A stretch of DNA of 64,000 bases, taken from positions 32,854-96,853 of the forward strand of contig JAHBWF010000009.1 of the NCBI GenBank assembly GCA_019637105.1, given 5' to 3'. The position numbers were made by a program, and so were the translations under genes. Position 1 is the stretch's first letter. The number at the start of each line of letters is the position of its first letter. The notes under the pieces are model-generated. The model worked only from the letters and a program-made list of their open reading frames with translations. It was not told the origin of the DNA and made no database searches. The DNA is from Labilithrix sp. (GTDB lineage Bacteria; Myxococcota_A; Polyangia; Polyangiales; Polyangiaceae). This document shows, piece after piece, positions 1 to 9,173 of the stretch.

Positions 1-502
1 TGACCTGCGCGCACGCGCCGGCGCCGGGGGCCGTGCACACCGCCGAGGGATCGTCGCAGAACGCGTGGCACGTCCCGAAGATGCACGTGAGCCCGAGGGC
101 GCAGCCCGCCGTGGCCGTGCACGGGTGGCCCATCGGCGCGTTGCCCGCCGTGATGCACCGGACCGTGCCCTGCGCGTCGACGACGTCGCAGGTGTGCGTG
201 GGGGCGCAGCCGCACTGCGGGACGACACCGCACTCGCGGCTGGGCGCGGCGCGCTCGCAGTCGTCGTCCGGCGCCGTGGAGCCCGCGTCGGAGGTGGTCT
301 TCGACGGCGTGACCGGCGTGGCGGTCGTCGTCGGAGCGGGCCTCGCGTCCTCGGGGTCGGCCGCCGCGTCCGCCCCGGCGCCGACGAACGGCGCGCGCGA
401 GCCGTCCGAGCTGCACGCGAGCAACGAGCCGCCGACCACGCCCGCGACGAGCGCCGCCATACCGAAGAGCGAGAGCGTGGTGCGAGCGGGCGTGCGCGTC
501 AT
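1..502 (-). CDS. Cys-rich lipoprotein, C-terminus beyond window edge
   Basis: This reading frame on the minus strand starts at an ATG (500-502) and stays open to the left edge, so only the first 167 codons are visible. The N-terminus has two Arg, a hydrophobic core and a lipobox ending GSLLAC, with Cys30 as the predicted lipidated residue. A low-complexity linker rich in Ala, Asp, Pro and Thr follows. From about residue 85 the protein is Cys-rich, with spaced cysteines and Gly/Thr, like the small disulfide-bonded modules common in myxobacterial surface lipoproteins. No function can be assigned. It is divergent from nothing nearby; the GNAT gene to its right is on the same strand, about 150 bases upstream. 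Confidence 0.75.
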   Translation of the reverse strand, partial: MTRTPARTTLSLFGMAALVAGVVGGSLLACSSDGSRAPFVGAGADAAADPEDARPAPTTTATPVTPSKTTSDAGSTAPDDDCERAAPSRECGVVPQCGCAPTHTCDVVDAQGTVRCITAGNAPMGHPCTATAGCALGLTCIFGTCHAFCDDPSAVCTAPGAGACAQV

Positions 503-656
503 CGATGGGCCTTCGACACGAGAGCCGGCGAAGCGCCGAGCTCGAGCGTGAGCTTCCCACGTCTGGCGCCGGTCGGCACGCGCAGACGTGCGAGACCCCG
601 AGAAGACGCTCGGGGCCCTCGCGGGGCGGACGCCGAGGCGCGGCCCGTGCGCCGCC

Positions 657-1121
657 TCAGGCCAGCGCGACCCGCGGCGGCACGGTCAGGTCCTTCGTGA
701 AGACGATGCGACGGCGGCTCGGCCCGGCGTAGTCGTCGACCTCGGACGCCTCCCAGCCCATCGCCTCGTGGAAGCGCATCGAGCCCTCGTGGCCCACCGT
801 CGTGATCGCCTTCATGCGTTGGCACCCGAGGCCGCGACAGCGCTCGGTGAAGTTCTCGTAGAGGAGGCGGCCGACCCCTTGGCGTCGGTAGTCCGGGTGG
901 ATCCCCACGAGGTGGACGTACCCGGTCTTCGGCGCCTTGAAGACGATGAAGCCGAGGAGGAATCCGATGAGACGACCGTCGTCTTCCACGATCAGCGCGT
1001 TGTCTCCGAGCTCGTAAAAGAAGATCGGATGGGCGAACGTGCTGATCGGTCCTCCCCACCAACGGTCGATGACCTCGACGATCTGGTCGAAGTCAGCCTT
1101 GGTGATCTTGCGCGTCTGCAT
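657..1121 (-). CDS. GNAT family N-acetyltransferase
   Basis: The product (154 aa) is a single GNAT domain that should transfer an acetyl group from acetyl-CoA to an unknown amine. The acetyl-CoA binding motif A is clear ([19 protein letters not shown], with the R/Q-x-x-G-x-G/A pattern RRQGVG), followed by the usual 'GWEA' strand near residue 120. I start it at the ATG at 1119-1121, preceded by a GGCGGG-type ribosome binding sequence; an in-frame TTG seven codons earlier is possible but less likely. It is divergent from rpe with about 90 bases between them, enough for two promoters. The substrate cannot be told from the sequence. Confidence 0.85.
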   Translation of the reverse strand: MQTRKITKADFDQIVEVIDRWWGGPISTFAHPIFFYELGDNALIVEDDGRLIGFLLGFIVFKAPKTGYVHLVGIHPDYRRQGVGRLLYENFTERCRGLGCQRMKAITTVGHEGSMRFHEAMGWEASEVDDYAGPSRRRIVFTKDLTVPPRVALA

Positions 1122-1208
1122 GTCCCGCCTAGAGTTTCGCAAGCGCGCGCCGAGTGCAAGGCCAGGACTTCAGCTGTGGTAAGAGGCAACGCCATCGGTC
1201 GGAGCCTC

Positions 1209-1868
1209 ATGAACCAGCGCATTCTCGTCGCCCCCTCGATTCTCTCGGCAGACTTCGCCCGGCTCGGCGAGGAAATCGCGGCCGTCGAGGCCGCCGGAGC
1301 CGACTGGATCCACGTCGACGTGATGGACGGCCGCTTCGTCCCGAACATCACGATCGGCCCGCCGGTGGTGAAGGCGATCCGCCGCGTAACCCGGCTGCCG
1401 CTGGATGTTCACCTGATGATCGTCGAGCCGGACCGCTACGTCGAGGACTTCGCCGCGGCGGGGGCGGACACGATCACCGTGCACGTCGAGGCGAGCACGC
1501 ACCTCCACCGGACGCTCTCGCACATCCGATCGCTCGGTAAGCGCGCGGGCGTCACGCTGAACCCCGCGACGAACGAGGACACGCTCCGCTACGTCCTCGA
1601 CGTCGCCGATCAGATCCTGGTGATGAGCGTGAACCCCGGGTTCGGCGGGCAGACCCTGATCCGCGAGGTCTTGCCGAAGGTCGCGGCGATCCGAACGATG
1701 ATCGACGAACGGGGCCTCGCGATCGACCTCGAGATCGACGGCGGGATCACCGCGGACACCGCGAAGGACGCGATCGACGCGGGCGCGCGCGTCCTCGTGG
1801 CGGGCAACGCCGTCTTCAACACCGAGGACTACAAGAGCGCGATCGACGCGATCCGGAGCGCGCAGTGA
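1209..1868 (+). CDS. rpe: Ribulose-phosphate 3-epimerase
   Basis: The enzyme interconverts D-ribulose 5-phosphate and D-xylulose 5-phosphate in the pentose phosphate pathway, in the cytoplasm. The 219-aa length is normal for the family and all signature motifs are present in order: [14 protein letters not shown] near the N-terminus, [17 protein letters not shown] with the metal/catalytic Asp, [15 protein letters not shown] (phosphate binding loop) and EIDGGI with the second catalytic Asp. The ATG at 1209 is the only start that gives the canonical N-terminus. The stop overlaps the next gene's GTG (GTGA), suggesting translational coupling. Confidence 0.96.
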   Translation: MNQRILVAPSILSADFARLGEEIAAVEAAGADWIHVDVMDGRFVPNITIGPPVVKAIRRVTRLPLDVHLMIVEPDRYVEDFAAAGADTITVHVEASTHLHRTLSHIRSLGKRAGVTLNPATNEDTLRYVLDVADQILVMSVNPGFGGQTLIREVLPKVAAIRTMIDERGLAIDLEIDGGITADTAKDAIDAGARVLVAGNAVFNTEDYKSAIDAIRSAQ

Positions 1869-3235
1869 GGCGGCTCGCCGGAGTCGTGGCCGCGCTCGCG
1901 CTCGCGCTCGCGTCCTGCGCGGGAGCGGCGACGGCGCCGACCGCGGCGAGCGACGCCGCCCGGACGGCGCCCGACGCCGGCGGCGCCGCGGACCCGGGCC
2001 CGGAGGCCGAGGAAGGGTCGCTCTCCTCGAAGGAGTCGAAGGCCGTCGCCCGCGCGCTGACGCGCGTGAGCGAGCTCCGCGGCGTCAAGGCCACGCGCGC
2101 GGTCCCGGGCGTCCGGCTCGATCGCGACAAGCTCGTCGGGCGCGTGAAGGAGAAGGCGCTCCGCGAGTACCCCGCCGAGGCGCTCCGCCGCGAGGGCCAG
2201 CTCCTCCAGATGTTCGGCTTCGCGCCGACGACGTTCGACTACCTCGGCGAGATGATGAAGCTCCTCGAAGCCCAGCTCGAGGGCTTCTACGAGCCGAAGA
2301 CCGGCACGATGTACCTCGCCGCCGATCTGCGCGGCAAGGAGGCCCAGGCGACGCTCGCGCACGAGCTCGTGCACGCGCTGCAGGACCAACGCTGGGATCT
2401 CAAGTCCCGCTCGTCGTACCGCCCGGGCAAGGGCGACGAGACGCTGGCGCTGGCGTGCCTCGCCGAGGGCGACGCGACGAGCCTGATGATGGACTTCATC
2501 ATGCAGGAGCAGGAGCGCACCGCGCTCGATCTCCCCGACGAGATGATCCGCGAGCTGATGGCGAGCGGCGTGAACGGCGCGTCGATCCAGAGCGTCCCGC
2601 ACATCCTCCGGACGACGCTGATCGCGCCGTACATCGACGGCCTCTCCTTCGTGAACGCGCTCCGCCGCAAGGGCGGCTGGGCGATGGTCGATCGCGCGTG
2701 GGCGACGCCGCCGACGACCACCGAGCAGGTGCTCCACCTCGACAAGTGGGAGAGCCACGAGCCCGCCATCGTGGTGCCGGCGCCGTCCGCGGGCGCGCTC
2801 GGCGCGGGCTGGAAGCTCGACGACGAGGACACGTTCGGCGAGCTCGGCTTCGCGCTGACGTTCGAGGAGTGGCTCGACGACGCCTCCGCGCGCGCCGCGG
2901 CCGCCGGCTGGGGCGGCGATCGCTCCGCGGTGTACACGAAGGGCGACGAGCTCGCCTTCGCCGTCCACGCCCGCTACGACGCGCTCTCCTTCGCCGAGCG
3001 CGCGATGCAGAAGCTCGCGCCCGGGCTGAAGAAGGCGCACGGCGCGGCCGCGATCGACACCCCCACCGCCGTCTGCTTCGAGCGTAAGGACCTCGGCCCG
3101 CTGCTGTTCGCGCGCAAGGACCGCGACCTCGTGATGGCCGCGGGGCCGGCGCGCGCCGCGAAGCCCGCGTGGACGTCGACCTCGACGTGCGCGCAGGCGA
3201 AGCAGTGGGCCGACGAGATCCTCGCGACGCGCTGA
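1865..3235 (+). CDS. Lipoprotein with HExxH zinc-protease-like motif
   Basis: A 456-aa lipoprotein: signal peptide with a lipobox ending LASC (Cys18), then an Ala/Pro/Asp-rich linker to about residue 50. The mature domain contains [13 protein letters not shown], with H166-E167-x-x-H170 matching the zincin HExxH consensus, so it may be a cell-envelope metallopeptidase or a remnant of one. No other peptidase motif was recognised and the substrate is unknown. It starts with GTG overlapping the rpe stop by four bases, so it is probably co-transcribed with rpe although no functional link is evident. A strong hairpin follows the stop. Family-level assignment is inference from the motif only. Confidence 0.8.
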   Translation: MRRLAGVVAALALALASCAGAATAPTAASDAARTAPDAGGAADPGPEAEEGSLSSKESKAVARALTRVSELRGVKATRAVPGVRLDRDKLVGRVKEKALREYPAEALRREGQLLQMFGFAPTTFDYLGEMMKLLEAQLEGFYEPKTGTMYLAADLRGKEAQATLAHELVHALQDQRWDLKSRSSYRPGKGDETLALACLAEGDATSLMMDFIMQEQERTALDLPDEMIRELMASGVNGASIQSVPHILRTTLIAPYIDGLSFVNALRRKGGWAMVDRAWATPPTTTEQVLHLDKWESHEPAIVVPAPSAGALGAGWKLDDEDTFGELGFALTFEEWLDDASARAAAAGWGGDRSAVYTKGDELAFAVHARYDALSFAERAMQKLAPGLKKAHGAAAIDTPTAVCFERKDLGPLLFARKDRDLVMAAGPARAAKPAWTSTSTCAQAKQWADEILATR

Positions 3236-3245
3236 GGTCGCCGCG

Positions 3246-3272
3246 CCGTCGCGCCCGCGCGAGGCGCGACGG
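3246..3272. terminator. Bidirectional hairpin between convergent genes
   Basis: A perfect 10-bp inverted repeat (CCGTCGCGCC / GGCGCGACGG) with a 7-base loop fills the 45-base gap between the lipoprotein gene and cinA, which converge. There is no T-tract on either side, so it is either a GC-type terminator or an mRNA 3'-end stabiliser. Confidence 0.55.
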
Positions 3273-3280
3273 ACCTCGGC

Positions 3281-4516
3281 TCACGCGTTCTTGCAAGCCG
3301 CGCGGACCATGGCGAGGCCCATGTACGCGGCGAGCGTCTGGATCCAGTAGCGCTCCCCCGGGAACGTCTGCTCCTTCACGACCGTCCCCTTCGGCGTCGA
3401 GACGGCGAGGTAGACGAGCCCGACGGGCTTCGTCTCGCTGCCGCCGGTGGGCCCGGCGATGCCGGTGATCGCGAGCGCGACGTCGGCGCCGGAGACGCGC
3501 CGCGCGCCGTCGGCCATCCGGGTCGCGACCTCGGCGCTCACCGCGCCGTGACCGCGGAGCGCGTCCTCGTCGACGCCGAGCACCGCCTGCTTCGCCGAGT
3601 TCGCGTAGGTGACCGCGTCGAGGAGGAGGAAGTCGGACGCGCCGGGCTCCTTCGTCAGGAGGTGGCCCACGAGGCCGCCGGTGCACGACTCGGCGATCGC
3701 GAGCGTCCACCCGCGCGTCCGGAGGGCGCGGCCGACGACGCCGGCGAACGTGTCCTCGCCGCTGCCGTAGATCACGTCGCCGAGGCGCGCCTGGACCTCG
3801 GCCGCCGCCCGCTCGGCGAGGTCCACGGCGGCGCCGCGATCGGCGGCGCGCGCGAGGACCTTGACCTCGATCTCCGGGAAGTGCGCGCGGTAGCCGATCG
3901 TCACGCCGGCGAACGCGGCCTCGACGCCGGCGAGCTTCTCGCCCACGACGCTCTCGGGGAGGCCGAAGGTGCGGAAGCGGACCTGATGGCTGTCGTTCGG
4001 CGCGAGCTCGCGGATGCGCGGGACGACGTGCTCGTCGAACATCCGCTTCATCTCGCGCGGGACGCCCGGCATGAAGAACGCGCGCGCGCCGCGGACCTCG
4101 ACCGCGAACCCCGGCGCCGTGCCGATGGGGTTCGGCAGGATCGTGGCGCCGGCGGGGAAATCGGCCTGCTTCGCGTTGGACTCGCTCATCACGCGGCCGA
4201 GCTTCTCGAAGCGACGCCGGATGTGCTCGAGCGACGCCGCGTCGCGCTCGATCGGGACGCCGACGGCGGCGGCCACCGCCTCCGTGGTCAGGTCGTCCGT
4301 CGTCGGTCCGAGGCCGCCGGTGCAGACCACGACCTTCGATCCGCTCGCGAGGCGCTCGAGCGCGGCGACGATGCGGCCCTTGTCGTCGTCGACGGCGCAG
4401 TGCTCGATCACCTCGAAGCCGAGGTCCGTGAGCCCCGCGGAGAGCCAGGATGCGTTGGTGTTGACGAGCTCGCCGCGCGTGAGCTCGGTGCCGATGCTGA
4501 GGACCGCTGCGGTCAT
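3281..4516 (-). CDS. cinA: CinA-family nicotinamide-nucleotide amidase
   Basis: The 411-aa protein has both usual CinA domains. The N-terminal molybdopterin-binding-like (COG1058) domain begins MTAAVLSIGTEL and carries CTGGLGPTTDD and the NPIGTAPGF segment; the C-terminal CinA domain carries AIAESCTGG with its conserved Ser and GIAGPTGG. The C-terminal domain deamidates nicotinamide mononucleotide to nicotinate mononucleotide in pyridine-nucleotide salvage; the N-terminal domain is linked to ADP-ribose pyrophosphatase activity in some members. It is cytoplasmic and full length. It stands alone on the minus strand, with a separate lipoprotein gene converging on it. Confidence 0.95.
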   Translation of the reverse strand: MTAAVLSIGTELTRGELVNTNASWLSAGLTDLGFEVIEHCAVDDDKGRIVAALERLASGSKVVVCTGGLGPTTDDLTTEAVAAAVGVPIERDAASLEHIRRRFEKLGRVMSESNAKQADFPAGATILPNPIGTAPGFAVEVRGARAFFMPGVPREMKRMFDEHVVPRIRELAPNDSHQVRFRTFGLPESVVGEKLAGVEAAFAGVTIGYRAHFPEIEVKVLARAADRGAAVDLAERAAAEVQARLGDVIYGSGEDTFAGVVGRALRTRGWTLAIAESCTGGLVGHLLTKEPGASDFLLLDAVTYANSAKQAVLGVDEDALRGHGAVSAEVATRMADGARRVSGADVALAITGIAGPTGGSETKPVGLVYLAVSTPKGTVVKEQTFPGERYWIQTLAAYMGLAMVRAACKNA

Positions 4517-4594
4517 GGGACGGTCCAGCGTACTCCCAGGGACGCCGATCGGAAGCCGGTTCGTTCCGGCCGCGGGGCCGCGGCGGCGGCCGCG

Positions 4595-5479
4595 TCAGGG
4601 CGCGCGATCGTAGGCGCAGCGGAAGCCGATCGTCGGATCGCCGCCGCGCTCGGCGGCGGCGGCGACCTCGTGCCGGAGCCAGGTCCGGAGCTCCGTCGCC
4701 AGCCGCGTCTTCCACGAGCCGCCGCGGACGACGCGCGGGCACGGCCGGCCGGGATCAGGGCAGGCCAGCTCGACCCACTCGGCGACGTTGCCCGCGAGGT
4801 CGTGGATCCCGAGCGGCGTCGCGCCTTCGGGGTGGGCGCCGATCGTGTCCGGGCCGCTGGCGCCCTCCGCGCACGGGCCCGCCTCGAGCCCCCACGCGGC
4901 GCGACGGCAGACGGCGCCCGTGTCGCCCCACGGGTAGCGGCGCGGCCTGTCGCCGGCGGCCGCGGCGAGCCACTCGTCGTCCGTCGGCAAGCGCCCGCCC
5001 CGCGACGCGCAGTAGCCCCGCGCCTCCGCGAGCGCGACGCCGCTCGCGGCGCGCGCCGCGTCCGCTCCGTCGCACCGCGCCGCGGTCGTCGTCGCCGGGT
5101 GCGCGCACGCGCGGCCGACGGACACCTCGAAGCGATCGATCGCGAACCGGCCGACGTGCACGGTCCGCGGAGCGACGCGGCCCTCCGCTTCCCAGTCGGA
5201 CGGCCCGACCACGACCGTCGTGGGCGGGACCTCCACGACGTCGCGCTCGGGCGCGTCGCAGCCGCGCGCGGTCGCGACGAGCGGCGGCGGGCACGCGTCG
5301 CCCTCGCGCGACGCGCACACGCCGGCGGCGATCGCGGGCGTGGGGCAGCAGCGCGGGCCCGCGCGCGTGAACCCGGGCCCGCACGGGGCCGCGTCCTTCG
5401 CCGTCCGCGCCGCGACGACGACGGCGCCGATCGCCAGCGCGGCGGCGATCGCCACGAGGGCGAGCCGCGCCCGCCTCAC
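4595..5479 (-). CDS. Membrane-anchored sulfatase-modifying-factor-fold protein lacking catalytic Cys pair
   Basis: A 294-aa protein that starts with GTG overlapping the stop of the upstream FAH gene (GTGA). An N-terminal membrane anchor ([18 protein letters not shown]) is followed by a short Cys-rich segment and then a formylglycine-generating-enzyme (SUMF1/FGE-sulfatase) fold: a conserved start near [10 protein letters not shown], the RLPTDDEW motif, the PWGD strand, DLAGNVAEW and RGGSW, ending IGFRCA. In true formylglycine-generating enzymes two cysteines follow GGSW; here that segment reads [13 protein letters not shown] with no Cys. It is therefore probably not a sulfatase activator but one of the many exported proteins using this fold for another, unknown purpose. 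Confidence 0.8.
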   Translation of the reverse strand: MRRARLALVAIAAALAIGAVVVAARTAKDAAPCGPGFTRAGPRCCPTPAIAAGVCASREGDACPPPLVATARGCDAPERDVVEVPPTTVVVGPSDWEAEGRVAPRTVHVGRFAIDRFEVSVGRACAHPATTTAARCDGADAARAASGVALAEARGYCASRGGRLPTDDEWLAAAAGDRPRRYPWGDTGAVCRRAAWGLEAGPCAEGASGPDTIGAHPEGATPLGIHDLAGNVAEWVELACPDPGRPCPRVVRGGSWKTRLATELRTWLRHEVAAAAERGGDPTIGFRCAYDRAP

Positions 5480-6237
5480 GTGCTCCCGACGACGCCGATC
5501 CCGAGCTCGCCGATGCCCTCCACGGAGACGACGAGGTGGTTGCCCGGCACGAGCGGCCCCACGCCCTCGGGCGTGCCGGTCACGATGAGGTCGCCGGGCT
5601 CGAGCGTCATCGCGGCGCTGACGTACGAGACGAGCGTGGGGACGTCGAAGATCATCTGCGAGGTCCGCCCCGACTGCCGGACGGCGCCGTCCACGGCGCA
5701 CGTCACGGCGAGATCGGACGGATCGAGCTCGGTCTCGATCCACGGGCCCGTCGGGCAGAAGGTGTCGAAGCCCTTGGCGCGCGTCCACTGGCCGTCCTTC
5801 TTCTGCAGGTCGCGCGCGGTGACGTCGCACACGCACGTGTAGCCGTAGACCGCGGACATCGCCTGCGCGGGCGCGATCCGTCGGACGCGCCGCCCGATGA
5901 CGACGCCGAGCTCCGCCTCGTGCTCGACCCGCTCCGACTCCTTCGGCAGGACGACCGCGCCGCCCGGCCCGATGACCGACGACGGCGGCTTGAAGAACAG
6001 GAGCGGCTCCTTCGGCACCTCGTTGCCGAGCTCCTTCGCGTGGGCCGCGTAGTTGCGGCCCACGCAGACGATCTTCGACGGCCGCACGGGCGCGCGCAGG
6101 TCCGCCGGGGTCCAGGGGATCTCGATCGAGCCGAGCCGCGCCCCCTCGAAGGGGGAGCCGTCGAAGCGACGCGCTCGGTCACCATCGAGCAAAAACCAGC
6201 CCTTATCGCCGTTCTTCTCGAGCACCGCGACCCGCAT
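5476..6237 (-). CDS. Fumarylacetoacetate hydrolase family protein
   Basis: A 253-aa FAH-family enzyme that should cleave or isomerise a beta-diketo acid such as acylpyruvate or a 2-oxo-hept-ene-dioate-type substrate. The family signature is clear: [29 protein letters not shown], the metal-binding [11 protein letters not shown] with paired acidic residues, and [15 protein letters not shown] at the C-terminus. The ATG at 6235-6237 gives the usual N-terminus; the longer upstream frame looks non-coding. Its stop overlaps the GTG of the next gene. The exact substrate cannot be told; acylpyruvase or 2-hydroxyhepta-diene-dioate isomerase are the closest general choices. Confidence 0.9.
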   Translation of the reverse strand: MRVAVLEKNGDKGWFLLDGDRARRFDGSPFEGARLGSIEIPWTPADLRAPVRPSKIVCVGRNYAAHAKELGNEVPKEPLLFFKPPSSVIGPGGAVVLPKESERVEHEAELGVVIGRRVRRIAPAQAMSAVYGYTCVCDVTARDLQKKDGQWTRAKGFDTFCPTGPWIETELDPSDLAVTCAVDGAVRQSGRTSQMIFDVPTLVSYVSAAMTLEPGDLIVTGTPEGVGPLVPGNHLVVSVEGIGELGIGVVGST

Positions 6238-6274
6238 ACGCCGGACCCTAGCACCATGGCATCGCCCTGAGTCC

Positions 6275-6335
6275 CACCAACACGACATGCGATTCAACCG
6301 TGCGAATTTCAAAATGATTCTAACCGTCTCACCCT
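6275..6335. promoter_or_regulatory. AT-rich divergent promoter region
   Basis: The 200-base gap between the divergent FAH gene and the HExxH lipoprotein contains a patch (about 6285-6325) far richer in A/T than its surroundings. On the minus strand TTGAAA is followed 17 bases later by a weak CATGTC -10. No firm promoter can be called by eye on the plus strand. Confidence 0.3.
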
Positions 6336-6437
6336 GAACGCGTCGTCGCGGCGGGCGCCTCCCTCGCGCTCCCAATCGCGTCTCCGGCGACCTGGATCGC
6401 TTGAAATCCACCCCAGCCGTGCCATGAAGCGCGAGCC

Positions 6438-7529
6438 ATGGGAAACCGGAGCCGTCTTCTAGGGTTGTTCATGTTCGGTGTGGTCGGGTGCGGCTCGGTC
6501 GCGGGCGCCGGGTGCGCGACCGCCGGCGGCGACGTCCGGGAGGGCTTCGAGCCGACCGAGCCGTCGGGCGTCGACGAGGACGGTAACGGCAGCGGCGACG
6601 GGGACGGCAGCGGCAGCGCGGCGGCGAAGCCCGATCAGCCCGGCTGCGCCCAGGACGCGTACACCGAGACGTTGCCGACGAGCGCGAGCCTGTCCGGGCT
6701 GACCTTCTCGCCGACGAAGGCCAACGACTACCTCCTGAGCGCGCTCGAGCTCCGCTACCCGCTCGGCAAGGCGATCGTCGAGGGCGGCCTCACGAGCTCG
6801 CTCGCGAAGACGCAGGGCAACTGCATCGACCGCTTCCTCTCCGATCGGTCGAGCGCGGCCTCGGTGCTCCGCCAGGCGACGACGGTGGTCCACGAGTGCG
6901 GTCACTTCTACGACCTCGGCGAGGCGACCGGCGGCGACGCCGCCTACGTGATCCGCCCCGACGACCTGACCTTCACGTGCAAGAGCGGCGACACGACGAG
7001 CCGCGGCGGCAAGACCTTCGCGCGCAGCTTGATCCGGCAGGACGCGCACTACGACAAGCGCAAGGCCTGCCCCGCCGGCACCGCCGCCCGGGGATGCGAC
7101 ATGTACGCGGAGATCTACCTGAACGGCAGCCCGACCGACGCCAAGTTCGACAGCGGCGACCAGGGCTACAGCTTCGTCCTCGAGGAGGCCGCGCAGTACG
7201 TGAACTCGCTCGCGACGGCGCTCGCCTTCGAGGACGCGTACACCAGCTCGAGGGCCAGCGAGCGCGACGGGATCCTCACGTTCCTCTGGTACATCGAGCG
7301 CTACCTGGCGATGGCGCGCGCCTCCTATCCGGCGGCGTACGCGCTGATCAGCGAGGACCCGTGCTGGCGCCAGGCGACGCTCTCGGTCTGGGATCGCGGC
7401 TGGTTCTACCTCCGCGCGACCGAGGGGCTGTCGAACCTCGGGATCGACGACGCGGCGATCGAGCCGCTCGTGACGGATCCCGAGCTCACCGCGGAGATCG
7501 ACGCGCTCCGCGAGCTCGAGTGCAAGTGA
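6438..7529 (+). CDS. Lipoprotein with HECGH motif, unknown function
   Basis: A 363-aa exported protein. The N-terminus has Arg residues, a hydrophobic core and a lipobox VVGC (Cys18), followed by an acidic Gly/Ser/Asp linker. The folded part begins near residue 75. It contains [11 protein letters not shown], with H152-E153-x-x-H156 fitting the HExxH zinc-binding consensus, and several Cys that could form disulfides. Whether it is a peptidase is uncertain; I recognised no family beyond this motif. It starts with ATG and its TGA overlaps the GTG of mqnD, so the two are likely co-translated, though nothing suggests a shared role. Confidence 0.75.
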   Translation: MGNRSRLLGLFMFGVVGCGSVAGAGCATAGGDVREGFEPTEPSGVDEDGNGSGDGDGSGSAAAKPDQPGCAQDAYTETLPTSASLSGLTFSPTKANDYLLSALELRYPLGKAIVEGGLTSSLAKTQGNCIDRFLSDRSSAASVLRQATTVVHECGHFYDLGEATGGDAAYVIRPDDLTFTCKSGDTTSRGGKTFARSLIRQDAHYDKRKACPAGTAARGCDMYAEIYLNGSPTDAKFDSGDQGYSFVLEEAAQYVNSLATALAFEDAYTSSRASERDGILTFLWYIERYLAMARASYPAAYALISEDPCWRQATLSVWDRGWFYLRATEGLSNLGIDDAAIEPLVTDPELTAEIDALRELECK

Positions 7530-8413
7530 CCGGCCGGCCCATCCGCCTCGCGTTCTCGCCCGACAGCGACGACATCTTCATGTTCTGGCCTTTGCTCGAG
7601 GGCAAGGTCGACACCGAGGGGCTGTCGTTCACCGCCGAGCGCGCGGACACCGAGACGCTCAACCGCCGCGCCGAGTCGACGGCCGACGCGAGCTCGGGCG
7701 AACGGCCCGACGTCGTCGCCGTCTCGATCGCGCAGTACGCGCGGGTCGCGCGCGATCACCTCTTGCTCCCGCACGGCATGTCCGTCGGGCGCGGCTACGG
7801 TCCCGTCGTCGTCGCGCCGGGCGCGACCGCGCCGCCGCTCGCGTCGTTCGCGGGCAAGCGCGTCGGCGTGCCCGGCCTCCGCACGACGGCGTACCTCGTG
7901 CTCCGCCTGCTCTTGCCGGAGTTCGAGCCCGTCGTGGTGCCCATCGCGCCGTACGCGCGCGCGTTCGAGGAGCTCCGCGCCGGGACGATCGACGCCGCGC
8001 TCCTCATCCACGAGGGCCGCCTCTTCTACGAGCGCGAGGGGACGTCGAAGGTCGTCGACCTCGGCGAGGCGTGGGCGCGCGAGACGAACGGGCTGCCGCT
8101 GCCGCTCGGCGGCAACGCGATCCGGCGCGACCTCGGGCCCGAGCTCGTCGAGCGCGTCTCGCGCGTGTGCCGCGCGTCGATCCGCTGGGCGGCGGACAAC
8201 GCGCCGGAGGTCACGCGCGCGCTGCTCGCCGCGGAGACGCGCGCGGACGTAGGGCTCGACCAGGCCTCGCTCGACCGCTACCTCGCGATGTACGCGAACG
8301 CGGACACGCTCGACGCGCCCGCCGACGTGCGCCGGGCGATCGACGTGCTCTTCGAGCGCGGACGCGGCGCCGGGCTCTTGCCGCCCGACGCGCGCGCCGA
8401 CTTCGCGCCCTGA
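7526..8413 (+). CDS. mqnD: 1,4-dihydroxy-6-naphthoate synthase
   Basis: This 295-aa protein matches MqnD, which converts cyclic dehypoxanthinyl futalosine into 1,4-dihydroxy-6-naphthoate in the futalosine route to menaquinone. The N-terminus (LAFSPDSDDIFMFWPLL) and the periplasmic-binding-protein-like fold, with VGVPGLRTTAYLVLRLL, AALLIHEGRLFYE and the LPLGGNAI segment, are typical. Start is a GTG overlapping the previous stop; the length agrees with the family. Other mqn genes are not in the window, so the pathway is scattered. Its presence indicates menaquinone made from futalosine rather than by the classical Men route. Confidence 0.92.
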   Translation: MTGRPIRLAFSPDSDDIFMFWPLLEGKVDTEGLSFTAERADTETLNRRAESTADASSGERPDVVAVSIAQYARVARDHLLLPHGMSVGRGYGPVVVAPGATAPPLASFAGKRVGVPGLRTTAYLVLRLLLPEFEPVVVPIAPYARAFEELRAGTIDAALLIHEGRLFYEREGTSKVVDLGEAWARETNGLPLPLGGNAIRRDLGPELVERVSRVCRASIRWAADNAPEVTRALLAAETRADVGLDQASLDRYLAMYANADTLDAPADVRRAIDVLFERGRGAGLLPPDARADFAP

Positions 8414-8472
8414 CGCGCCGGCTCGGACGACCTCGCGGCGCGGTCTCCCGGCGCCGGGGTCGGCCGGGGACG

Positions 8473-9096
8473 TCAGCCGTCGTCGGGACGCCCCGAAGGG
8501 CTGCCCGCGTCGAGGACGACCGGCGGCTCGCCCGGGGAGCCAGGGCTCGTGCCGCCGCCGCTGCTGCTCGACGAAACGTCGTCGTCGTCGTCGTCGTCAT
8601 CGTCGGACGCGCCGCGCGTGCACGTGACGCGTCCCTCGCTCGAGACGACGGAAAATCCGCTCCCGCTCACGGACCACGTCCCGATCGTCGTCCCGTTCAC
8701 GGTGAGCGTGCCGTCGTTCCCGAGCACGACCGAGACGGAGCCGTTCCCGGAGAGGGTGCAGACGCCGTTCACCCGCCGCAGACGGATGGTGTCCGAGCTC
8801 TTCTTGCCGTCTTCCCGGCAGGTGTACGCGCCCGAGCAATCGAACGTGCTCACGCTGCCCCCCGCGGCGCCGGGCGCCGGCTCGGACGACACCGCGGCCC
8901 GCTCCTGCGACGCGGCAGGGCCCTCGAGGAAGCCCGGCGGGCCCTCGCGATCGGTCCCGGTGCGCTCGAGCGAGCTCGGCGCGGAGTCCCAGGTCGCCAC
9001 GCCGTCGGCGAGGCTCCCGCCGCCGCCGACGCACGCCGTGAGCGTCCCGACCGCGACGAGCGCCACCCGCACCGAAAGCTTCTTGTGGTTCGCCAT
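8473..9096 (-). CDS. Small lipoprotein with poly-Asp/Ser tail
   Basis: A 207-aa protein with a signal peptide and lipobox LTAC (Cys22), a Pro/Glu/Ser-rich linker, and a compact region (about residues 85-165) with four Cys in the pattern FDCSGAYTC...GVCTL...RVTC and repeated short beta-strand-like segments rich in Gly, Ser, Val and Thr. The C-terminus has nine Asp, then five Ser, then a Gly/Ser/Pro tail. The ATG at 9094-9096 has a GGGAGG ribosome binding site. I recognise no family. It lies downstream of the beta-barrel gene on the same strand. Confidence 0.7.
   Translation of the reverse strand: MANHKKLSVRVALVAVGTLTACVGGGGSLADGVATWDSAPSSLERTGTDREGPPGFLEGPAASQERAAVSSEPAPGAAGGSVSTFDCSGAYTCREDGKKSSDTIRLRRVNGVCTLSGNGSVSVVLGNDGTLTVNGTTIGTWSVSGSGFSVVSSEGRVTCTRGASDDDDDDDDDVSSSSSGGGTSPGSPGEPPVVLDAGSPSGRPDDG
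8578..8604 (-). repeat. GAC trinucleotide run encoding nine Asp
   Basis: A near-perfect trinucleotide tract (one interruption) inside the lipoprotein gene. Length change by slippage would keep the frame and alter only the number of Asp residues. Confidence 0.7.
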
Positions 9097-9173
9097 GACG
9101 CCTCCCGCTCCGGCTGCTCCGGAGGAGAGTCTAGCAGACCGCTTCGGGGGCACGGCCGGCCCGCGCCCCGCGC

